Of a stretch of 7,780 nt of DNA, positions 1 through 4,971 are shown piece by piece. Source of the DNA: Dehalococcoidia bacterium. GTDB taxonomy: Bacteria; Chloroflexota; Dehalococcoidia; UBA2979. The DNA is taken from contig JABIST010000386.1 in the NCBI GenBank assembly GCA_018700215.1, forward strand, positions 1 through 7,780, read 5' to 3'. The notes beneath the pieces were generated by a model. That model worked only from the letters and a program-made list of their open reading frames with translations. It did not search any database and was not told the origin of the DNA. Each line of letters opens with the position of its first letter. Within the stretch, counting starts at the first letter, position 1. A program made the translations under genes and the position numbers.

Positions 1-561
1 ACCGCCGGAGGCCACGGCGGCGCGATGCTCGTAATCGCCGATGAAGCCGCAGCCGTAGCCGCCCGCGCGCAACGGGACGCCGCCGGCGGCACGATCGATC
101 AGACCGCCGCTCGCATCGCCCTCGCAGAGCTGCGCGGCGCTGCCGACGAACTCAGCGCCCGCCGCCAGCTCGCCTGGGAGCTGACCTTCGATCTGCGTGC
201 TCGCAAGGGTGTCAGCGGCATGTCGCACTCCCGCTGGGTCATGCACGCCTATGACGGTTATGTCGTCCGCATCCGTGGCCTGCTCTGGAAGCGTCCGCTC
301 GACGAGACCATCGCCGCCCTCATCGCCGAGGGCATCCCCTGCGAAGCCGCCTTCGCTGTCTCGCTCCATCTCGACCCTGACGTCATCGCCGCCCTCGGCG
401 ACGACCCACGTATCCAGGACGCTGGCTATCCTGTCGCTTCCCGCCTCCCGAACGAGGCGCTCGTTCTGCCGCTGCACGGCGCAATGACCGACACAGAGAT
501 CGCCGATATCGCACGCGCGCTTGCGAAACTGGAGACCGCCAGCACCTCGTCTGGTACATGA
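1..561 (+). CDS. DegT/DnrJ/EryC1/StrS-like PLP aminotransferase, C-terminal part (5' truncated by window edge)
   Basis: The frame is open from base 1, so the first ATG in it (25) is internal and the gene begins outside the window; about 186 C-terminal residues are present. Near the left edge the sequence GGHGGAML followed by an Asp and an Ala/Arg-rich helix resembles the Gly-rich stretch that follows the Schiff-base lysine in DegT-family aminotransferases (GDGGAVVT-type). Then come a helix ending in LSARRQLA, a small-domain strand DGYVVRI, the segment ALIAEGIPCE followed by SLHLDP, and a final LPLHGAMTDTEI, which matches the family's LPxHxxMTDxxI ending. Members of this family transfer amino groups to keto-sugars, often for surface polysaccharides or antibiotics; some act as sugar dehydratases. 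The PLP lysine is outside the window, so activity and substrate cannot be judged. It lies 28 bases upstream of the ROK-like gene and is probably cotranscribed with it. The family call is by motif recall and is fairly firm; the substrate is unknown. Confidence 0.8.
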   Translation, partial: TAGGHGGAMLVIADEAAAVAARAQRDAAGGTIDQTAARIALAELRGAADELSARRQLAWELTFDLRARKGVSGMSHSRWVMHAYDGYVVRIRGLLWKRPLDETIAALIAEGIPCEAAFAVSLHLDPDVIAALGDDPRIQDAGYPVASRLPNEALVLPLHGAMTDTEIADIARALAKLETASTSSGT

Positions 562-589
562 TCCTCAGTCAGATGAAATGGAACCACCG

Positions 590-1375
590 ATGAGTGACGA
601 CGAACCACAGCAAGAGCCCATCGCCGCCCTCGTCGCGGTCGATTTCACTGCCGACGAGCTGAGGCTGCTGCTCACCACGCCCTCGCAGGAGCTGATCGCC
701 AACGAACGCTGGCCGCTCCCACAACTCGACGACGAGACTGCCTGGGCCTGGGAAGTCGGTGGTCGCATCTCCACCATCTTCGCCCGCGATGGTGCGCCGC
801 TATACGCGCTCGGCATCGGCGTCGCCTGCCCGGGGTTCGTCGACCCGACTCGCGGCGTCATCATCGAGAGCCGCGCGCAGCAGTCCTGGGACGACCTGCA
901 CGTCGTCGACTCCGTCCGTCGCCACATCGACGCCCCCACGGTCGCCCTGGACCGCGCTCAGGCCGCCCTCCGAGGTGAAATGACCCTCGGTGCCGCCATC
1001 GGTCACAACGACGTGCTCTACGTCTCTGCCAGCGGCGACGGCCCTTCGGCAGCGATACTCATCGCCGGCACCGTCGTCCGCGGCGCTCACCAGCGGCCCG
1101 GCCTCGCCCCACCCGCCGATGAAGATGGCACCATCGACCTCGAAGTGCTCGCCGCCTGGATCGGCGACGCCGCCGCCCTGCTCGATACCGCCATCGTGAT
1201 CCTCCAAGCTCCCGAGGAGCAGGCAGAAGCGCTGCTCGCGGCCGTCCACGAGGCCGCGGCGGGCACCGGCGCGATGGCCGAGATCGTCGTCTCCGAGCTA
1301 GGAGGCCGTGCCGCTCTCTTCGGCGCTCTCGACGCCGCCGCCATCGTCTCCTACGAGGGTGAGCGCGACGCATGA
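590..1375 (+). CDS. ROK-family-like protein with degenerate kinase motifs (probable pseudoenzyme)
   Basis: This 261-residue protein follows the layout of the ROK family (bacterial sugar kinases and NagC/XylR-type repressors). It has an N-terminal ALVAVDF strand with Asp18, GIGVACPGFVDPTRGV at about 75-90, SWDDL at about 99-103, ALRGE at about 126-130, DVLYVSASGDG at about 141-151, RGAH at about 164-167, and a C-terminal SELGGRAALFGAL at about 235-247. The catalytic parts are missing or altered. The DxGGT phosphate loop reads DFTAD, and the NDAN motif with the catalytic Asp reads LDRAQ. The HGxxGExGH segment ends in APP, and the CxCGxxGCxE zinc motif is absent. There is no N-terminal helix-turn-helix, so it is not a typical repressor either. 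It is shorter than usual kinases (about 300). I place the start at ATG 590 (MSDDEP); ATG 578 is an in-frame alternative, and an upstream TTG at 521 would overlap the preceding gene. It probably binds a sugar-like ligand or a partner, but that is inference. Confidence 0.75.
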   Translation: MSDDEPQQEPIAALVAVDFTADELRLLLTTPSQELIANERWPLPQLDDETAWAWEVGGRISTIFARDGAPLYALGIGVACPGFVDPTRGVIIESRAQQSWDDLHVVDSVRRHIDAPTVALDRAQAALRGEMTLGAAIGHNDVLYVSASGDGPSAAILIAGTVVRGAHQRPGLAPPADEDGTIDLEVLAAWIGDAAALLDTAIVILQAPEEQAEALLAAVHEAAAGTGAMAEIVVSELGGRAALFGALDAAAIVSYEGERDA

Positions 1376-1761
1376 CGAACCAGCCCGGGGGCCCACCCCA
1401 CGCCGTCGTCGCCTTCGATCAGGCGCAGACTGGCACCCTGCTCGGCGTCTTCGCCTGGGTGCTCGGTGGTCTCGAAATCATGGCAGACCGCGCTGAGGCC
1501 GTCGGTGAGCCCAGCCTCGTCGAGATGAAGAACACGCTCACGCCGCGCCTCGAATCGCTGTTGCAGACCGTCACCAACGCCCGCAAGCGCTCGCCGCTCA
1601 CCCCCATCGGACAGATGGAACCGGAAGTCGAAGCCGCATACGGCGCCGTCCGTCAGGCCTTCGAGGCGTGGATCGAACTGACCGCTTTCGATACCGCGCA
1701 AGCCGCGATGGAGACGCACACCGACGGTGCCGAGAGCGCAACCGACGAACAGGACAACTAA
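1372..1761 (+). CDS. Unrecognised 129-residue protein coupled to the ROK-like gene
   Basis: I do not recognise this protein. Its ATG overlaps the stop codon of the ROK-like gene (ATGA, 4 bases), and a GAGGGTGAG stretch at 1355-1363 sits 8 bases upstream as a Shine-Dalgarno site, so translation is probably coupled. The product looks soluble and mostly helical. A short hydrophobic patch at about 22-37 (TLLGVFAWVLGGLEIM) is too polar at its edges to be a clear membrane span. A middle helix runs at about 46-72, an acidic helix at about 83-104 (EPEVEAAYGAVRQAFEAW), and the tail is acidic and probably disordered (DGAESATDEQDN). There are no Cys residues and no obvious catalytic motif. It is the last gene of the + strand block; the next gene converges from the other strand after 18 bases. 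The conserved-looking helix ends and good ribosome site make it likely real, but its function is unknown. Confidence 0.7.
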   Translation: MTNQPGGPPHAVVAFDQAQTGTLLGVFAWVLGGLEIMADRAEAVGEPSLVEMKNTLTPRLESLLQTVTNARKRSPLTPIGQMEPEVEAAYGAVRQAFEAWIELTAFDTAQAAMETHTDGAESATDEQDN

Positions 1762-1779
1762 CCCCGGGAGAGTCGTCGC

Positions 1780-2022
1780 TCAGCGTGGCCGCGACCGGAC
1801 GCCCAACCAGATTGCACCGACGAACACCGCGAGTCCCGCGCCATACCCCACAACCAGCAAGGCCAGGTTCGCGCTCGCCGGCCATGTGTCATCACCAAAC
1901 ACCGCAATCCACAACACCGCGTACCCAACAATGATGACCGCGAACGCCACGGCGATCCCCGCAGCCGCTCCCACCAGCCCAGAGACCACGATTCGCAAGA
2001 GCAGTCGAGAGCCTCGAGGCAT
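1780..2022 (-). CDS. Small two-helix membrane protein downstream of nadE
   Basis: This 80-residue hypothetical protein has two hydrophobic segments, at about 11-42 (Gly/Ala/Val-rich, long enough for one generous span) and about 52-74. They are joined by a short loop, FGDDTWPAS. Basic residues at both ends (Arg 3, 6, 10 and Arg 76, 78, 80) predict both termini in the cytoplasm by the positive-inside rule. The ATG lies 8 bases after the nadE stop, so the two are probably cotranscribed. No good Shine-Dalgarno site is visible, and translation may depend on ribosomes finishing nadE. Overlapping + strand frames here are low-complexity and lack any protein-like pattern, which favours this strand. 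There is no cysteine, no catalytic motif and no family I can name. It could be an accessory membrane protein unrelated to NAD. Confidence 0.65.
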   Translation of the reverse strand: MPRGSRLLLRIVVSGLVGAAAGIAVAFAVIIVGYAVLWIAVFGDDTWPASANLALLVVGYGAGLAVFVGAIWLGVRSRPR

Positions 2023-2030
2023 GAGCGGGG

Positions 2031-3752
2031 TTAGTAGCCGCGGTACTTTGATGCCAGCGGCAACCGCCGGTCACGCCCAAACGCACGCGTCGAGATCTTC
2101 ACGCCTGGAGCGGCCTGTCGGCGCTTGTACTCGTTGCGATTGATCATGTCGATTACCCGCCGCACCGTCTCCTCCTCGAAGCCCCGCGCGACAATCGCCT
2201 CCAGAGACAAGTCGTCTTCCACGTAGGCCTCGATGATCGGATCGAGGATCGCGTACTCGGGCAACGAGTCGGTATCGAGCTGGTCCGGTCGCAACTCCGC
2301 CGAGGGCGGCTTCTCGATCGAGTTCGTCGGGATCACGTGGCTCACCGTGTTCCGATAGCGCGAGAGCTGCCACACCATCGTCTTCGAAACGTCCTTGATC
2401 ACCGCGAACCCGCCCACCATGTCGCCGTACAGCGTCGCGTAGCCGCACGCGTACTCGGACTTGTTCCCAGTGGTCAGCACCAGCGACCCGTTGTGCTTGT
2501 TCGAGAGCGCCATCACCAGCATCCCGCGAATGCGCGATTGCAGATTCTCCTCCGCCGTCCCCGGCTCGAGGCCATCGAACTCGCGCGCCAGCGTGTCCAA
2601 CGCCGCATCATGCATCGGCTCGATCGGCAGCGACGCCATCCGAATCCCCAGATTCGTCGCCAGCTCCACCGCGTCCGCAATCGATCCCTCCGAGGAGTAG
2701 CGCGACGGCATCGATACCCCTGTCACGTGATCCGGCCCCAGCGCGTCCACCGCAATCGCACCCACGATCGCCGAGTCGATACCGCCCGAGAGCGCCACCC
2801 ACACGTCCTGGAAGCCGCTCTTGTGCACGTAGTCGCGCGTTCCCAGTACCAGCGCGTTGTACACCTCGGCAACCGGGTCCGGCGCTTCCACCGAGTGCTC
2901 CACCAGCGCCTCGCGCTCACCCTCAAACGTCGCCGAAATCATCGCCGGTTCAAGCAATTCTTCGGTCTGCCGTCCACGTCGCAGCCGCGATTCGTGGAGT
3001 TGCTCCTGCACGATCTCGTCGACCGCGATGTCCACCACCAGGAGGTCTTCCCTCATCGACGCGCCGCGTGCCACCAGCCGCCCCTCCGCGTCCACCACCA
3101 TCGAGTTGCCGTCGAACACCAGCTCGTCCTGACCGCCCACCTGGTTCACATAGACCACGGCCACCGTGTTGTCCGCGGCACGCGTCGAGATCATTCGCTC
3201 GCGATACTCGGTCTTCTCCGCGTAGAACGGTGAGGCGTTCAGATTCAGAATCACCTGTGCCCCGGCTAGCGCCTGAGCACGTGCCGGCCCGCCCGGGTAC
3301 CACATGTCCTCGCAGACGGTGATGCCCATCGGTACCCCGGCGATCTCGAACACCTGCGTTCCATGTCCGGCATGGAAGTACCGTTCTTCGTCAAACACGC
3401 CGTAATTCGGCAACATCTGCTTGTGGTACATCCCGGCCACCCGGCCGTCATACAGCACCGCTGCCGAGTTATAGAGATGCCCGTCATAGTCCAGGCATCC
3501 CACCACCAGCGGTGGCAGCCCCTGCGCCTCATCCGCCAGTCGCTCCAGCCGTCGCTGCGCCTCATCAATGAACGAGCCGCGAATCAGCAGGTCCTCTGGC
3601 GGGTACCCCGTCAGCGCCAGCTCCGGGTACACCACAACGTCCGCCTGCGACTCCGCCGCCTGCTGTGCCGCCTCGATGATCCGCGCGTGATTCCCATCGA
3701 AATCACCGACGGTCGTATTAAGCTGGGCAAGCGCGACGCGCAGTTTCTGCAC
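2031..3752 (-). CDS. nadE: Glutamine-dependent NAD+ synthetase
   Basis: NadE catalyses the last step of NAD+ synthesis, amidating deamido-NAD+ with ATP and ammonia taken from glutamine, in the cytoplasm. The 573-residue product has both domains of the long form. The N-terminal nitrilase-type glutaminase has the catalytic triad Glu44 (YPELALTGYPPEDL), Lys111 (YHKQMLPNYGVF) and Cys147 (GITVCEDMWYP). The C-terminal synthetase has the ATP pyrophosphatase P-loop SGGIDSA at about 322-328, then TGNKSEYACGYATLYGDM, FAVIKDVSKT and a C-terminal NRNEYKRRQAAPG. All key residues are present, so it should be active. The frame extends upstream to a TTG at 3797, but family members start close to the LRVALAQLN strand. 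That TTG also lies inside an inverted repeat, about 9 bases from the predicted +1. I therefore favour GTG 3752 (MQKLRVALAQL), although its ribosome site is weak. The cox operon ends upstream; a separate promoter is predicted at 3813-3842. Confidence 0.95.
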   Translation of the reverse strand: MQKLRVALAQLNTTVGDFDGNHARIIEAAQQAAESQADVVVYPELALTGYPPEDLLIRGSFIDEAQRRLERLADEAQGLPPLVVGCLDYDGHLYNSAAVLYDGRVAGMYHKQMLPNYGVFDEERYFHAGHGTQVFEIAGVPMGITVCEDMWYPGGPARAQALAGAQVILNLNASPFYAEKTEYRERMISTRAADNTVAVVYVNQVGGQDELVFDGNSMVVDAEGRLVARGASMREDLLVVDIAVDEIVQEQLHESRLRRGRQTEELLEPAMISATFEGEREALVEHSVEAPDPVAEVYNALVLGTRDYVHKSGFQDVWVALSGGIDSAIVGAIAVDALGPDHVTGVSMPSRYSSEGSIADAVELATNLGIRMASLPIEPMHDAALDTLAREFDGLEPGTAEENLQSRIRGMLVMALSNKHNGSLVLTTGNKSEYACGYATLYGDMVGGFAVIKDVSKTMVWQLSRYRNTVSHVIPTNSIEKPPSAELRPDQLDTDSLPEYAILDPIIEAYVEDDLSLEAIVARGFEEETVRRVIDMINRNEYKRRQAAPGVKISTRAFGRDRRLPLASKYRGY

Positions 3753-3773
3753 CGATCGAATCCATTCGCTCTT

Positions 3774-3802
3774 CGGCTTTGTGTACTTCTTACGCAAAGC
3801 CG
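3774..3802. promoter_or_regulatory. 29-base inverted repeat in the nadE leader (candidate operator or RNA hairpin)
   Basis: Perfect 8-base arms, CGGCTTTG (3774-3781) and CAAAGCCG (3795-3802), continue inward with one mismatch and three more pairs (GTA/TAC) around a five-base centre. That makes 11 of 12 positions symmetric. The repeat begins about 4 bases after the predicted +1 and lies upstream of GTG 3752. No T-run follows on either strand, so it is not an intrinsic terminator. A repressor site (NAD genes are often controlled by NrtR, NiaR or NadQ in other bacteria) or an RNA hairpin affecting nadE translation both fit. The regulator is not in the window and the arms do not match an operator I can name. 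Confidence 0.5.
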
Positions 3803-3812
3803 TCAGATGTTT

Positions 3813-3842
3813 AGCCTAGATTCCCTCACACCGGCCCGTCAA
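3813..3842 (-). promoter_or_regulatory. Predicted sigma70-type promoter of nadE
   Basis: On the - strand a TTGACG box (3842-3837, five of six bases matching the -35 consensus) is followed after 18 bases by TAGGCT (3818-3813), a weak -10 with the important first T, A and last T. The expected start is near 3806, giving a leader of about 54 bases to GTG 3752. It sits after the likely cox terminator, as expected for an independent transcription unit. The -10 is poor, so this is tentative. Confidence 0.45.
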
Positions 3843-3870
3843 TGGGGTTCCCGAGTGCCCCCTGGATCAA

Positions 3871-3894
3871 CAAGAGCCGCTTCCGCGGCCCCTG
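3871..3894 (-). terminator. Hairpin after ctaF, likely intrinsic terminator of the cox operon
   Basis: On the - strand, 27 bases past the ctaF stop, CAGGGGCCGC pairs with GCGGCTCTTG to form a 10-pair stem (two G-U pairs) closed by a GGAA loop, a stable GNRA tetraloop on a C-G pair. It is followed by TTGATCC, so the U-tract is weak (TCTTGTTGAT). The position between ctaF and the nadE promoter fits a terminator; it may also act as an mRNA 3' stabiliser. Confidence 0.5.
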
Positions 3895-3910
3895 ACTCAC
3901 TCTCATCCGA

Positions 3911-3924
3911 TAGCAACGTTGCTA
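3911..3924. repeat. Perfect 14-base palindrome over the ctaF stop codon
   Basis: TAGCAACGTTGCTA reads the same on both strands and contains the ctaF stop codon. The AACGTT core is reminiscent of LacI-family operators, but a palindrome of this length is expected about once per two windows of this size by chance. It lies about 70 bases upstream of the predicted nadE -35 box. Confidence 0.3.
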
Positions 3925-4305
3925 CAGCGCGCGAACCTGCTCGAGCAGGAATCTTGCCCCGTGCCCGCCCGACTCGATCACCCCGCCGCCGAGCGCATCT
4001 GAAGGGTCATGTCGGAACAGGGCCACCAGCGCAATTAGAATCGCGCCACCGAGCAGCAATCCGGTCAGAAACATCCACGTGAACAGCCGCGACTCGAATT
4101 TCAGGTGCATGAACAACGCCACCACCACCACAAACTTCACCGCGGACAGGATCAACAGCGTAGGGACCAGCAATGAGCCGAGGCCTGAGTAGGACACCCA
4201 GAGCTCCACGGCCGTAATCACCGTCAAAACCAAACCAATGATGATGTATTGCCGCGGATTCAGCGGAGAGCCGTGGGCCTCCGTGACATGACCGTCGCTC
4301 GCCAT
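3922..4305 (-). CDS. ctaF: Cytochrome c oxidase subunit IV (prokaryotic, small)
   Basis: This 127-residue membrane protein belongs to the small bacterial subunit IV family found in caa3-type oxidases, where it supports assembly and stability of the complex and carries no redox centre. Three membrane helices are visible at about 20-40, 44-66 and 74-97, with the hallmark segment VVVALFMHLKFE at the end of helix 2. The N-terminal SDGHVTEAHGSPLNPRQY is polar, with His residues typical of the family. The start is ATG 4305 with AGAGGA at 4313-4318, seven bases upstream. The gap to the ctaE stop is only 14 bases, so the gene is part of the same operon and is its last member. The 30-residue polar tail after helix 3 (Gly-rich, then the helical ARFLLEQVRAL) is longer than I would expect for this family. 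Confidence 0.88.
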   Translation of the reverse strand: MASDGHVTEAHGSPLNPRQYIIIGLVLTVITAVELWVSYSGLGSLLVPTLLILSAVKFVVVVALFMHLKFESRLFTWMFLTGLLLGGAILIALVALFRHDPSDALGGGVIESGGHGARFLLEQVRAL

Positions 4306-4319
4306 GCGTACGTCCTCTG

Positions 4320-4922
4320 CTACTGCGGAATCAGGTAGATAATCGTGAAGATGATGATCCAGACGATGTCAACGAAGTGCCAGTACAACCCGGCAATCTC
4401 CACGTGTGTGCCCGCATCCGATCCAAGACCGTTGCGCCGGGTCGATCCAATCAGTAGGGAAGTCAGGTAGAGAACACCAATCCCCACATGCGTCCCGTGG
4501 AAGCCCGTCAGTAGGAAGAACGAAGAGCCGAACTGGTTGGTGCTGAGCGTCAACCCCTCATGCACGAACACCGTGAACTCGTAGGCCTGGAATCCCAGGA
4601 ACCCCACCCCCAGCAGAATCGTCGCCAGAAGCGACAGCTTCATCATCAGGGGGCGGCCGTGCTGCGCACCAAACACTGCCAGCACCATCGTCACAGAACT
4701 CATCAGCAACACGAAGGTGCTCGCGGAGGTCAGTGGGATGTCCAGGACCTCTGCCGGCAACGGACCAATAAGCGACTCACCTTGGAAGATCAGGTACGTG
4801 GAAATCAGCGTCGCGAAAAAGAGGCACTCAGATGCCAGGAAGATCCACATAAGCAGCATGCGGTTGTCGACACCGGTTGAGGTGTGATGTCCCGCTTGGC
4901 CTGCGTCGCTTGCTGCCGCCAT
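4320..4922 (-). CDS. ctaE: Cytochrome c oxidase subunit III
   Basis: Subunit III stabilises the catalytic core of the oxidase, binds lipids near the oxygen entry path and helps keep proton uptake through the D channel working. The 200-residue product has five membrane helices (about 23-47, 67-87, 95-115, 133-158 and 178-198), the short bacterial form lacking the first two helices of mitochondrial subunit III. Family signatures are SECLFFATLISTY, the Glu-containing FQAYEF at about 111-116, GFHGTHVGIGVLYL at about 140-153 and GLYWHFVDIVWI at about 178-189. The start is ATG 4922, with GAGGAG at 4928-4933 five bases upstream. It lies 49 bases after the ctaD stop and 14 bases before ctaF. The polar His/Ser-rich N-terminus is normal for caa3 enzymes. 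Confidence 0.95.
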   Translation of the reverse strand: MAAASDAGQAGHHTSTGVDNRMLLMWIFLASECLFFATLISTYLIFQGESLIGPLPAEVLDIPLTSASTFVLLMSSVTMVLAVFGAQHGRPLMMKLSLLATILLGVGFLGFQAYEFTVFVHEGLTLSTNQFGSSFFLLTGFHGTHVGIGVLYLTSLLIGSTRRNGLGSDAGTHVEIAGLYWHFVDIVWIIIFTIIYLIPQ

Positions 4923-4934
4923 CGTTGCTCCTCG

Positions 4935-4950
4935 CGCCTGCGGTCAGGCG
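4935..4950 (-). repeat. Short GC hairpin between ctaD and ctaE
   Basis: On the - strand, CGCCTG and CAGGCG form a perfect six-pair stem around a four-base ACCG loop, ending one base before the ctaE Shine-Dalgarno site. It has no U-tract, so it is not a terminator. It could mark an mRNA processing or stability point, or tune ctaE translation; it could also be chance in GC-rich DNA. Confidence 0.35.
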
Positions 4951-4971
4951 TACTCCGTCTGCGTTCGATCG

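Noticed and set aside
521..589. A longer N-terminus for the ROK-like protein from TTG 521
   Set aside because: It would overlap the aminotransferase by 41 bases and add a Pro/Arg-rich segment unlike a ROK N-terminus; ATG 590 is more natural.
1727..2143. A 138-codon + strand frame over the small membrane protein and the nadE 3' end
   Set aside because: It is a Thr/Ala/Pro-rich low-complexity product overlapping the conserved nadE C-terminus; the - strand frame gives clean membrane helices with flanking arginines.
2337..3233. A 298-codon + strand frame opposite nadE
   Set aside because: It is antisense to the conserved synthetase, is extremely rich in His and Arg, and shows no protein-like pattern; it is a by-product of GC-rich codon use on the other strand.
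3774..3802. Reading the nadE-leader inverted repeat as an intrinsic terminator
   Set aside because: No T-run follows the repeat on either strand, and it lies downstream of the predicted nadE promoter.
3363..4082. A 239-codon + strand frame spanning the nadE 5' end, the intergenic region and the ctaF 3' end
   Set aside because: It crosses two well-supported - strand genes and the promoter/terminator region, and its composition is that of antisense GC-rich DNA.
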